Source of the DNA: an uncultured Eubacteriales bacterium
GTDB lineage: Bacteria; Bacillota; Clostridia; Oscillospirales; Oscillospiraceae
NCBI GenBank assembly: GCA_900547745.1
Contig: URHT01000004.1
Location: 33,902 to 97,901 of the forward strand
DNA: 64,000 nucleotides
Reading direction: 5' to 3'
The number at the start of each line of letters is the position of its first letter. Position 1 is the first letter of the stretch. The notes beneath the pieces were generated by a model, which saw only the letters and a program-made list of their open reading frames with translations, was not told the DNA's origin and ran no database searches. The translations under genes were made by a program, and so were the position numbers. Positions 50,892 to 58,752 of this stretch are shown piece after piece.

Positions 50892-51457
50892 AGAATGGCC
50901 TCGTCGTAAGCGGTGTGGACGGCGCTGACGCCGTAGATGCCGTTCAGGTGGGTCATGAAGGTGTCCACCAGCTCATCCGCACCGAAGACGGTGACCACAT
51001 ACTCGTCGCCCACCTCGGCCACGACCAGCTTGTCGGGGAAGCCGCACATCCACTGGCGCTGCATGATGTTGTCCCGCAGCTGCTGTGCCAGCTCGGCGGT
51101 GTCGCCGGTGGCGTGGTAGGCAGCGGCGGTGAAGGTGTTGGCGTTCATCATGTGGACAAGGGACGCGGCCTCGTCCACCTCAGCGGTTTCCGGCAGGCCC
51201 AGCTCGCTGTCCGCCAGCGCACGGTCCTTCAGGTCGAAGACGCCGGGAGCGTCCTCACGGGCGTTGGCCTCGGAGAAATCGCCGCCGGCAACGGCAAACT
51301 TCTCGTCCTCGCCGTAGGTGTTCCATACCGTCTCCAGTATGTTCAGGGCGCTGGTGGGCCATACGGGGTTGCCGTCACTGGCATTGTCCTTGCTGCCGCA
51401 GGCGGCCAGACTCAGCACCAGCAGGGCTGCCAGCACAAGGGATACGATCTTTTTCAT
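50888..51457 (-). CDS. Lipoprotein coupled to the DHHW gene
   Basis: A 189-residue lipoprotein: MKKIVSLVLAALLVLSLAAC with the lipid Cys at 20. The mature part is alpha/beta with EVDEAASLVHMMNANTFTAA, KLVVAEVGDEYVVTVFGADE. I do not recognise the family with confidence. It stands in the place where small lipoproteins often accompany MBOAT/DHHW genes. GGAGG before ATG 51457. Translation is coupled to the DHHW gene. Confidence 0.7.
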   Translation of the reverse strand: MKKIVSLVLAALLVLSLAACGSKDNASDGNPVWPTSALNILETVWNTYGEDEKFAVAGGDFSEANAREDAPGVFDLKDRALADSELGLPETAEVDEAASLVHMMNANTFTAAAYHATGDTAELAQQLRDNIMQRQWMCGFPDKLVVAEVGDEYVVTVFGADELVDTFMTHLNGIYGVSAVHTAYDEAIL

Positions 51458-51669
51458 GGAAATGTCCTCCAAAATTTTGAATGTCCCGCGCAGGGGAAAA
51501 AGCGCGGCTGTGGATAGGACGCAGCCGCGCTGTATTTTGTTCCTTGGAAACTCCTGCCAAACGCCGCCGGCGCGGGATTTTCCGTCAAATCGAGGCGCGG
51601 AAGCGCAGGAATAATGGGTTTATTGCAAGCGCCCGCAACGACGAGTTGGCGGAAAATAACCGCCGGCCC
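51458..51669. other. Gap between cdd and the lipoprotein gene
   Basis: Holds the terminator at 51503-51533 (minus strand) and presumably the promoter of the lipoprotein-DHHW-feoA genes. The remaining sequence is free of genes. Confidence 0.5.
51503..51533 (-). terminator. Terminator downstream of cdd
   Basis: AGCGCGGCTG and CAGCCGCGCT stem, 11-base loop, followed by TTTTTCC on the minus strand. Confidence 0.75.
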
Positions 51670-52059
51670 TTATAACCAGGACTGGTCGAACCCGTAAGGC
51701 AGCAGCTCCTTCAGGGCAAACTTTTTGCTCTCGCCGTTTTTGTTCAGGCAGATGACGGTAAGCTCGGGCGCGAACTCCATCATCACCTGACGGCAGGTTC
51801 CGCAGGGGACGCAGTAGTCGTCGCTGCGCCCGGCGATGACCAGCGTCTCGAAGTCCCGGTGCCCCTCGCTGACGGCCTTGAAGATGGCGGTGCGCTCGGC
51901 GCAGATGGTGGCGCCGTAGGCGGCATTCTCCACATTGCAGCCGGTGAATACCGTGCCGTCCTTGCACAGCAGGGCCGCGCCCACGGGAAAGTGGGAGTAG
52001 GGGACGTAGGCCATGTCCAGCATGGCAATGGCTTTTTGGCAAAGCGTCTGTTCGGTCAT
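51670..52059 (-). CDS. cdd: Cytidine deaminase
   Basis: A 129-residue homotetrameric-type CDA; converts (deoxy)cytidine to (deoxy)uridine. VPYSHFPVGAALLCKDGTVF at the N-terminus, zinc motif CAERTAIF (Cys-Ala-Glu) and PCGTCRQVMMEF with the two further Cys ligands. AAGGAGG before ATG. It follows the ABC exporter genes by 41 bases on the same strand and may be read with them. Confidence 0.96.
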   Translation of the reverse strand: MTEQTLCQKAIAMLDMAYVPYSHFPVGAALLCKDGTVFTGCNVENAAYGATICAERTAIFKAVSEGHRDFETLVIAGRSDDYCVPCGTCRQVMMEFAPELTVICLNKNGESKKFALKELLPYGFDQSWL

Positions 52060-52100
52060 GGGTAGCTCCTCCTTAGTATGTTCGATTTTGGGAAAACGAT

Positions 52101-53993
52101 TCAGCTCAGCTCCGCCTGACCGGTATAGAGCTGGTAGTACTTGCTGTGCTGGGCCAGCAGCTCGGCGTGGTCGCCGCGCTCAATGATGCGGCCCTGCTCC
52201 AGCACCAGAATGGCCTGGCTGTTACGGACGGTGGACAGGCGATGGGCGATGACGAACACCGTACGGCCCTCCATCAGGGAGTCCATGCCCCGCTCGATCA
52301 GCGTCTCGGTGCGGGTGTCGATGGAGCTGGTGGCCTCGTCCAGAATCAGCACCGGCGGGTCGGACACAGCGGCCCGTGCAATGGCCAGCAGCTGCCGCTC
52401 ACCCTGACTGAGGCTGCCTCCGTCCCCGGTGATAACGGTATCGTAGCCCTGGGGCAGGTGGCGGATGAAGGCGTCGGCGTTGGCCAGCTTGGCAGCGGCG
52501 CGCACCTCCTCGTCCGTGGCGTCCAGCTTGCCGTAGCGGATATTGTCCGCCACGGTGCCGGTGAACAGGTGGGTGTCCTGCAATACGATGCCCAGCGAGC
52601 GGCGGAGGGAATCCTTGGCGATGTCCTTCACGTCGATGCCGTCATAGGTGATGGTGCCCTGCTGCACATCGTAAAAGCGGTTGATGAGGTTGGTGATGGT
52701 GGTCTTGCCCGCGCCGGTGGAGCCGACGAAGGCGATCTTCTGGCCGGGCTTGGCAAACAGGGACACGTCGCTCAGCACGGTCTTTTCCCCGTCGTAGGAG
52801 AAGGTCACATGGTCGAACCGCACGTCGCCCCGCAGCTCCACCAGTGTGCCATCCGGCTTTTTCCACGCCCAGTGGCCGGTGCGCTCCGCCGTCTCTGTCA
52901 GAGTATCCCCGTTTTTTTCCACCCGGACGATGACGGTCTTGCCATCGTCCGCCTCCGGCTGCTCCTCCATGACGGCAAAAATGCGCTCGGCGCCGGCAGC
53001 AGCCGCAAGCAGTGTATTGATCTGCTGGCTGATCTGCCCCACGGGCTGGCTGACCTGCTTGACGTACAGCAGGTACGCGCCCAGCGAGCCCACATCGAAC
53101 ACGCCGCCGATGGCCAGCAGGCCGCCGACGCAGCAGGTGACGGCGTAGTTGATCTTGCTGAGGTTGCCCATGGCGGGCATCATCATACCGGCGTAGGCTT
53201 GGGCCGCAGTGGCCGCGTCCCGGTAGCTGCCGTTGAGCCCGGTGAAGCGTGCGATGGCCTCGTCCTCGTGGTTAAAGACCTTGATGACCTTCTGTCCCTC
53301 GATCATCTCCTCGATATAGCCGTTCATGGCGCCCAGCGCCGCCTGCTGCCGCTGGAAATTGGTGCGGCTGCGGCCGCCGATCGTCTTGACGACCACGGCC
53401 ATCAGGCCAAGGAACAGGAAGGTGATCAGTGTCAGCCACGGATTCAGCACGATCATCATCACCACCGTGCCCACAAAGGTCAGCACATTGGAGATGATGC
53501 TGGCGAAGCTGCTGTTCAGCATTTCCGAAATGGTGTCGATATCGTTGGTGAACCGGCTCATCAGGTCGCCGGACTGGTGCCGGTCATAGTAGCTGACGGG
53601 CAGCTCCTGCAGCCGGTCGAACAGATCCTGCCGCAGCGCGGCCACCGTGTGCTGCGCCACATGGACCATGATACGGGCATAGGCATAGGAGCACAGGGAG
53701 CTGAGGGCGAACAGCCCGCCCATCAGCAGCAGCATCTTAAAAAGTCCCGGAAAATCGCCGGGGATGATATAGCTGTTCAGCAGCGGCTTGAGCATATAGC
53801 TGGTGGCCACGCTGGCGCCGGAGCTGACCACAAGGCATACCGCCACCAGCACCAGCGAGCCCTTGTACCGGCCTACATAGCCCATCAGCTTCCGGAACGT
53901 GCCCTTTATGTCCTTGGGCCGCTGGAAGCCATGGCTGCCGGGGCCGTGACCGTGCCCGCCCCGGGGTCGGTTCGTTTGTCTCGTGTCAGCCAT
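52101..53993 (-). CDS. ABC exporter subunit with consensus catalytic site
   Basis: A 630-residue half-transporter. Six helices in the first 330 residues, then an NBD with GSTGAGKTT, signature LSQGERQLLAIARA and Walker B VLILDEATSSID (catalytic Glu present). Between the two is an insert of about 40 residues rich in charged residues (about 340-385), seen in the larger subunit of heterodimeric Clostridial exporters. A His/Gly-rich stretch opens the protein (about 9-25). Partner of the 578-residue subunit, with which it overlaps by eight bases. Confidence 0.92.
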   Translation of the reverse strand: MADTRQTNRPRGGHGHGPGSHGFQRPKDIKGTFRKLMGYVGRYKGSLVLVAVCLVVSSGASVATSYMLKPLLNSYIIPGDFPGLFKMLLLMGGLFALSSLCSYAYARIMVHVAQHTVAALRQDLFDRLQELPVSYYDRHQSGDLMSRFTNDIDTISEMLNSSFASIISNVLTFVGTVVMMIVLNPWLTLITFLFLGLMAVVVKTIGGRSRTNFQRQQAALGAMNGYIEEMIEGQKVIKVFNHEDEAIARFTGLNGSYRDAATAAQAYAGMMMPAMGNLSKINYAVTCCVGGLLAIGGVFDVGSLGAYLLYVKQVSQPVGQISQQINTLLAAAAGAERIFAVMEEQPEADDGKTVIVRVEKNGDTLTETAERTGHWAWKKPDGTLVELRGDVRFDHVTFSYDGEKTVLSDVSLFAKPGQKIAFVGSTGAGKTTITNLINRFYDVQQGTITYDGIDVKDIAKDSLRRSLGIVLQDTHLFTGTVADNIRYGKLDATDEEVRAAAKLANADAFIRHLPQGYDTVITGDGGSLSQGERQLLAIARAAVSDPPVLILDEATSSIDTRTETLIERGMDSLMEGRTVFVIAHRLSTVRNSQAILVLEQGRIIERGDHAELLAQHSKYYQLYTGQAELS

Positions 53994-55722
53994 CGATGCT
54001 CACCCCTTCCTGCTGGGATTCATAGACCTCGCGGTAGATCTCGCAGCTCTCCATCAGCTGCGCGTGGGTGCCCTGCCCCACCACATGACCGTCGTCCAGC
54101 ACCAGGATCATATCCGCATCCATCACGGAGGTGATGCGCTGGGCGATGATAAGCTTGGTGGTGCCGGGCAGCGCCGTCTTCAGCGCGCCGCGGATCCTGG
54201 CGTCCGTGGCGGTATCCACCGCGCTGGTGGAGTCGTCCAGGATCAGCACCTTGGGACGGCGCAGAATGGCCCGGGCGATGCACAGGCGCTGCTTCTGCCC
54301 GCCGGACACGTTGGTGCCGCCCTGCTCGATATAGGTGTCGTAGCCGTCGGGCATCCGCCGGATGAACTCGTCGGCGCAGGCCATGCGGCAGGCCTCCTCG
54401 ATCTCGGCGTCGGTGGCATCCGCTCTGCCCCAGCGCAGATTCTCCCGGATAGTGCCGGAGAACAGCGTGTTCTTTTGCAGCACCATAGCGCAGCCGCTCC
54501 GCAGCGCCTCCATGGTATAGTCCTTTACGTTGTGGCCGCCCACGCAGACGGCGCCTTTGTCCACCTCGTACAGCCGGGGGATCATGCTCACCAGCGTGGT
54601 CTTGGCGCTGCCGGTGCCGCCGAGGATACCCACGGTCATGCCGCTTTCGATGTGCAGGTCGATGTCCGTCAGATTCCAGTCCTCCGCTGTGGGATGATAC
54701 TTGAAATACACATGCTCAAACCGGATGTCGCCATTTTCCACGGTCAGCGTCGGATCGGCCTGCGCGTCGGTGATCTGGGGCTGCTCGTCCAGCACCTTCA
54801 CGATGCGCTTGCCGCAGGCGATGGCCCGGGTCAGGAACATCAGCACCATGGATACCATCATCAGCGACATCAGGATCTCGCTGGCGTAGGTGAAAAACGC
54901 CATCAGGTCGCCGGAGAGCAGGGTGCCCTCCGCCACGTCATGGCCGCCCAGCCACATCAGGGAAACGATGGTGCCGCCCATGATCATGATCATGATGGGC
55001 ATGAACATCACCACGAAGCCGAAGGCCCTCTCCGCCGTGTCCCGCAGCCGGTCGCTGCGGACGCGGAACTTCTTCTCCTCCTCATCCTCCCGGACGAAGG
55101 ATTTTACCACGCGGACGGCATTCAGATTCTCCTGCACCACCAGATTCAGGTCGTCCGTGGCGTTCTGCAGCGCCGTGAAGAACGGCCCCACATAGCGGAT
55201 GACGATGACCACCGCGATGATCAGCAGCGGCACCGCCACCAGAAACACCTGGCTCAGATCCAGACTGATCTCCATGGCCTTCACCAGCGCCGTCACCAGC
55301 ATCACCGGCGCCCGGACGCACATGCGCATGCCCATGAACAGCGTCATCTGCACCGACGACACGTCGTTGGTCAGCCGCGTGATGAGGCTGGCGGTGGAAA
55401 AGTGCTCGATATTGGCAAAGGAGAACCGCTGCACCTGCTCATACTCCGCCTGCCGCAGATTGGCGCCGAAGCCCATGGCCGCCTTGGCGGCCAGCACCGC
55501 CGCGCCCACGCCGCAGCCCAGCGCCGCCATGGCCATCAGGAACATCTTCAGGCCCGTCAGCAGAATGTAGCTCCTGTCGCCGCCGGCGATGCCCACGTCC
55601 ACGATCTCGCTCATGGCCTGCGGCAGCTCCAGCTCCAGCACGGCCTCGCCCGCCGAGAACAGCACGCCCAGCATGACGTACAGCCGGTAGCCCCGCGTAT
55701 ACGGGGCAAGCTTTTTCAGCAT
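53986..55722 (-). CDS. ABC exporter subunit with degenerate catalytic site
   Basis: A 578-residue half-transporter. Six helices, then NBD with GGTGSAKTTL, signature VSGGQKQRLCIARA and Walker B VLILDDSTSAVD: Asp replaces the catalytic Glu, as in the degenerate site of heterodimeric exporters such as BmrCD and TM287/288. This predicts that the two neighbours work as an asymmetric pair. Likely drug or lipid export. Starts seven bases inside the marR gene. Confidence 0.93.
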   Translation of the reverse strand: MLKKLAPYTRGYRLYVMLGVLFSAGEAVLELELPQAMSEIVDVGIAGGDRSYILLTGLKMFLMAMAALGCGVGAAVLAAKAAMGFGANLRQAEYEQVQRFSFANIEHFSTASLITRLTNDVSSVQMTLFMGMRMCVRAPVMLVTALVKAMEISLDLSQVFLVAVPLLIIAVVIVIRYVGPFFTALQNATDDLNLVVQENLNAVRVVKSFVREDEEEKKFRVRSDRLRDTAERAFGFVVMFMPIMIMIMGGTIVSLMWLGGHDVAEGTLLSGDLMAFFTYASEILMSLMMVSMVLMFLTRAIACGKRIVKVLDEQPQITDAQADPTLTVENGDIRFEHVYFKYHPTAEDWNLTDIDLHIESGMTVGILGGTGSAKTTLVSMIPRLYEVDKGAVCVGGHNVKDYTMEALRSGCAMVLQKNTLFSGTIRENLRWGRADATDAEIEEACRMACADEFIRRMPDGYDTYIEQGGTNVSGGQKQRLCIARAILRRPKVLILDDSTSAVDTATDARIRGALKTALPGTTKLIIAQRITSVMDADMILVLDDGHVVGQGTHAQLMESCEIYREVYESQQEGVSIDG

Positions 55723-56171
55723 ACGTCACCCTCCTCCGTGAGATTTTTCGCCACCCGCAGCAGCAGCGATGTCAGCGTCCGCACCTCCTCCGGGGAGAAG
55801 CCCTTCTCCAGACAGGCGTTGACCTCCTGCACGATGGCGGTGAACTTATCATAAAACTGCATGCCCTGGGGCGTCAGCGCCAGAATGCGGCAGCGCCCGT
55901 CGGTGGGACTGGCGGTGCGCCGCAGCATGCCCTTTTCCTCCAGCCGGTCAACGATACCGTTGACCGTGCTGGGCTTCACCATCAGGTGCCGCTCCAGCTG
56001 CTTCTGGTTGACCTCGCCCTCCGCCTCGTGGAGGTAGGTCAGCGTCCGGCACTGCATGGGCGATACGTCATACTGCCGCAGCTTGCGCACCATCAGCTTC
56101 TGCACCTGATGGTCGCAGTAGCCGAACAGCGGGCCGAAATGCTCCGGCCGCTCTGTGATACACGGTTTCAC
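55716..56171 (-). CDS. MarR family regulator
   Basis: A 151-residue MarR protein. Winged-helix: VNQKQLERHLMVKPSTVNGI (recognition) and GMLRRTASPTDGRCRILALT (wing). It heads the exporter operon and overlaps it. The start here at 56171 reads as MKPCITERPEHFG; codon is GTG (preceded by GGAAGGAG). The palindromic operator just upstream suggests autoregulation; a ligand is probably a substrate of the exporter. Confidence 0.92.
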   Translation of the reverse strand: MKPCITERPEHFGPLFGYCDHQVQKLMVRKLRQYDVSPMQCRTLTYLHEAEGEVNQKQLERHLMVKPSTVNGIVDRLEEKGMLRRTASPTDGRCRILALTPQGMQFYDKFTAIVQEVNACLEKGFSPEEVRTLTSLLLRVAKNLTEEGDVC

Positions 56172-56194
56172 AATGGGTCTCCTTCCTTTTATTT

Positions 56195-56248
56195 CGCACG
56201 CGAATTATTAGTGCGCTAAATATTAGCACGATGTCCGCGGAATGTCAA
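56195..56248 (-). promoter_or_regulatory. Promoter and MarR operator of the exporter operon
   Basis: On the minus strand TTGACA (56248-56243), 17-base spacer, TAATAT (56225-56220). Over and after the -10 box are inverted half-sites GTGCTAA and TTAGCGCACTAA, as expected for a self-binding MarR repressor. Confidence 0.75.
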
Positions 56249-56301
56249 GGGCGCTTTTGCAGGGGGCTTGTAAACAATTTGTGAATCCTCTCACAAACCC
56301 G

Positions 56302-56329
56302 TTGACTTTCGGAGCGGCCGTGCTATGAT
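56302..56329 (+). promoter_or_regulatory. Promoter reading toward feoB
   Basis: TTGACT, 16-base spacer, TATGAT on the plus strand, giving a leader of about 355 bases before feoB. Confidence 0.65.
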
Positions 56330-56385
56330 AGCATCAGAAAGCATGTAAGTGACATTGTTATTCTCTCTCCTTTACCAAAAAGAAA

Positions 56386-56418
56386 CCGCGCACCTCTCGG
56401 TGCGCGGTTTCTTTTTGC
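56386..56418 (+). terminator. Terminator-like hairpin, first copy, in the feoB leader
   Basis: CCGCGCACC-TCTC-GGTGCGCGG then TTTCTTTTTGC. The preceding AAAAAGAAA extends the pairing with the T-tract. Identical over 33 bases to 56596-56628. Confidence 0.8.
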
Positions 56419-56566
56419 GCATGATGCGTGTTTCCCTCGTGCGCCGCAGCTTCTCCGCTCTTCGGAAAGGAAGGATATGTGCAGGAAACCCATCAGGGGT
56501 GTCCTGCACGTCCGATCCCCGCCGCAGCGCCCAAAAGCACGATCGCCGGAAGGCGGTTGTGCTTTT

Positions 56567-56595
56567 CTGCGTTTGCCGGAAACCGGCAAACGCAG
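56567..56595 (+). repeat. Perfect hairpin abutting the second terminator copy
   Basis: CTGCGTTTGCCGG-AAA-CCGGCAAACGCAG, a 13-bp stem. It touches the second terminator-like hairpin base to base and could compete with or stack on it. Confidence 0.8.
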
Positions 56596-56628
56596 CCGCG
56601 CACCTCTCGGTGCGCGGTTTCTTTTTGC
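56596..56628 (+). terminator. Terminator-like hairpin, second copy, in the feoB leader
   Basis: Same 33 bases as 56386-56418, 62 bases before the feoB start. A stop here would prevent feoB expression. Confidence 0.75.
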
Positions 56629-56690
56629 ACCCGCCGCCCCGCCGCCGCATAGGATGGCCGGAAGCAGCCTGCAAAAAGGAGGAGACGGCC

Positions 56691-58523
56691 ATGGAGCAGT
56701 ACACAGCGGCACTGGCGGGCAACCCCAACGTGGGGAAGTCCACGGTATTCAACGCCCTGACGGGCATGCACCAGCACACCGGGAACTGGCCCGGCAAGAC
56801 GGTGGCGGTGGCGGAGGGTACATACAGCTGGCAGGGCGCGTCCTTCCGGCTCATCGACCTGCCGGGGACGTATTCCCTGCGGGCGGACTCGCCGGAGGAG
56901 CAGCTGGCCCGGGACTTCATCTGCGGCGGCAGCGCCGACGTGACGGTGGTGGTGGCGGACGCCACCTGCCTGCGGCGCAACCTGCTGTTGGCGGTGCAGC
57001 TCCGCTGCCGCACGCCCCGGCTGGTGCTGTGCCTGAACCTGATGGACGAGGCCCGGAAAAAGGGCGTCGCCGTGGACACGGACGCTCTCTCCCGCGGCCT
57101 CGGCGTGCCGGTGGTAACGGCGGCAGCCCGCAGCGGGCAGGGACTGGACGCCCTGCGCACAGCGGTGCTGAACATGGCCCGCCGCCCCGTCACGGAGGAC
57201 GCATGGACGCCGCCGGACAGCGACAGCAGCGCCGCCGTAGCCCGCCGTGCGGCAGAGATCGCCGACGCCTGCCTTTCCTCCCGTCCGGAGGATATCCACG
57301 CCCGCGACCGGCGGCTGGATCGTCTGCTTACCGGCCCCGCCACCGGCATCCCGGTAATGCTCCTGCTGCTGGGCGCGGTGTTCTGGCTGACCATCTGGGG
57401 CGCCAACGCCCCCTCCGCCCTGCTGAGCCGGTGGCTCATGGCGCTGCAGGAGCCGCTGCGGACGCTGCTCTCCGGCGCGCCGTGGTGGGTGCAGGGCGCG
57501 CTGGTGGACGGCGTATACCGCACGGCGGCGTGGGTGGTGGCGGTGATGCTGCCGCCCATGGCCATCTTCTTCCCGCTGTTCACCCTGCTGGAGGATGCGG
57601 GCCTCCTGCCCCGCGCAGCCTTTCTGATGGATCGCTTCTTCCGGGCCTCCGGCGGCAGCGGACGGCAGAGCCTCACCATGTGCATGGGCTTCGGCTGCAA
57701 CGCCTGCGGCGTCACCGGCTGCCGCATCATCGACAGTCCCCGGGAGCGGCTGGTGGCTATCCTCACCAACGCCTTCGTCCCCTGCAACGGCCGGTTTCCC
57801 ACCCTTATCGCCCTCATCAGCCTGTTTTTTCTGGGCGGTACGCTGGGCCTTGGACGCTCCCTGCTGGCCACAGCTCTGTTTCTGGCGTGCATCCTGTTTG
57901 CCGTGGCCATGACGCTGCTGTCCTCCCGCCTGCTGACGGCCACGGTGCTGCGGGGCCAGCTGTCCACCTTCTCGCTGGAGCTGCCGCCCTACCGGATGCC
58001 CCGTGTGGGGCAGGTGCTGGTGCGCTCCCTGCTGGATCGGACGCTGTTTGTGCTGGGGCGTGCGGTGACGGTGGCCGCCCCCGCCGGACTGCTCATCTGG
58101 ATACTGGGCAGCGTATCCGTGGGCGGCGTCACCCTGCTGACGGCGCTGGCCGCCGCGCTGAACGGCCCCGGACGGCTCATGGGGCTGGACGGCATGGTGC
58201 TGCTGGCTTTCCTGCTGGGCTTTCCCGCCAACGAGATCGTACTGCCGGTGCTGCTGATGGGCTACCTGCAAACCGGTACGCTGACGGCCTACGGCAGTCT
58301 GGCGGAGCTGTCCGCCGTACTCACCGCCAACGGCTGGACGACCCAGACGGCGGTGTGCATGCTGGTGCTGTGCCTGCTGCACTTCCCCTGCGGCACCACC
58401 TGCCTTACCATCCTCCGGGAGACGGGCAGCGCCCGTTGGACGGCGCTGGCGGCGGCGCTGCCCACCGCCATGGGCGCGGCGCTGTGCATGGCCATCCACG
58501 GCGTCTGGACGCTGCTGGGGTAG
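56691..58523 (+). CDS. feoB: FeoB ferrous iron transporter
   Basis: A 610-residue FeoB. N-terminal G domain: GNPNVGKST (G1), the switch HTGNWPGKTVAVAEG, DLPGTYSL (G3), LNLMDEA (G4-like). The membrane part has the paired Gate motifs, including GFGCNACGVTGCRIIDSPRE and FPANEIVLPVLLMGYLQTG. Slightly shorter than many FeoB. AAGGAGG before ATG. No feoA next to it; feoA lies 7 kb away. Expression probably depends on the structured leader. Confidence 0.95.
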   Translation: MEQYTAALAGNPNVGKSTVFNALTGMHQHTGNWPGKTVAVAEGTYSWQGASFRLIDLPGTYSLRADSPEEQLARDFICGGSADVTVVVADATCLRRNLLLAVQLRCRTPRLVLCLNLMDEARKKGVAVDTDALSRGLGVPVVTAAARSGQGLDALRTAVLNMARRPVTEDAWTPPDSDSSAAVARRAAEIADACLSSRPEDIHARDRRLDRLLTGPATGIPVMLLLLGAVFWLTIWGANAPSALLSRWLMALQEPLRTLLSGAPWWVQGALVDGVYRTAAWVVAVMLPPMAIFFPLFTLLEDAGLLPRAAFLMDRFFRASGGSGRQSLTMCMGFGCNACGVTGCRIIDSPRERLVAILTNAFVPCNGRFPTLIALISLFFLGGTLGLGRSLLATALFLACILFAVAMTLLSSRLLTATVLRGQLSTFSLELPPYRMPRVGQVLVRSLLDRTLFVLGRAVTVAAPAGLLIWILGSVSVGGVTLLTALAAALNGPGRLMGLDGMVLLAFLLGFPANEIVLPVLLMGYLQTGTLTAYGSLAELSAVLTANGWTTQTAVCMLVLCLLHFPCGTTCLTILRETGSARWTALAAALPTAMGAALCMAIHGVWTLLG

Positions 58524-58541
58524 CCCCTCGACAAAAAACTG

Positions 58542-58570
58542 TTGCCAAGCGTCCGGTTTTGTAGTAAAAT
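58542..58570 (+). promoter_or_regulatory. Promoter of the SRP RNA
   Basis: TTGCCA, 17-base spacer, TAAAAT, ending about 13 bases before the RNA stem. Confidence 0.75.
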
Positions 58571-58579
58571 ACTTGGGTG

Positions 58580-58724
58580 AACTCGTCCTCCGCCGATAGC
58601 TGCGGGGCCGGTCTCGCGCAATGGATACCCACGAATCATGTCAGGCGGGGAACCGAGCAGCATTAAGAGGGATCATCCATGTGCCGCGGGGAAGCCGGCT
58701 TCGCGGCTATGGGCGGAGGACATT
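58580..58724 (+). ncRNA. ffs: Signal recognition particle RNA (small bacterial type)
   Basis: GTCCTCCGCC (58585-58594) pairs with GGCGGAGGAC (58712-58721), and ATAGCTGCGGGGCCGG pairs with CCGGCTTCGCGGCTAT further in. The apical part has the conserved domain IV: CATGTCAGG, GGAA tetraloop region, GAGCAGCATTAAG, then CATCCATGTGCCGCGGGG. This matches Gram-positive SRP RNA. Lies directly before dnaX, its usual place. Ends are approximate. Confidence 0.88.
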
Positions 58725-58752
58725 CCATTTTGTTTTGTCAGGAGGTGTGCCC

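Noticed and set aside
58621..58752. N-terminal extension of dnaX
   Set aside because: This stretch folds as SRP RNA domain IV and the family N-terminus (MYQALYRKYRP) starts at 58753 after AGGAGG.
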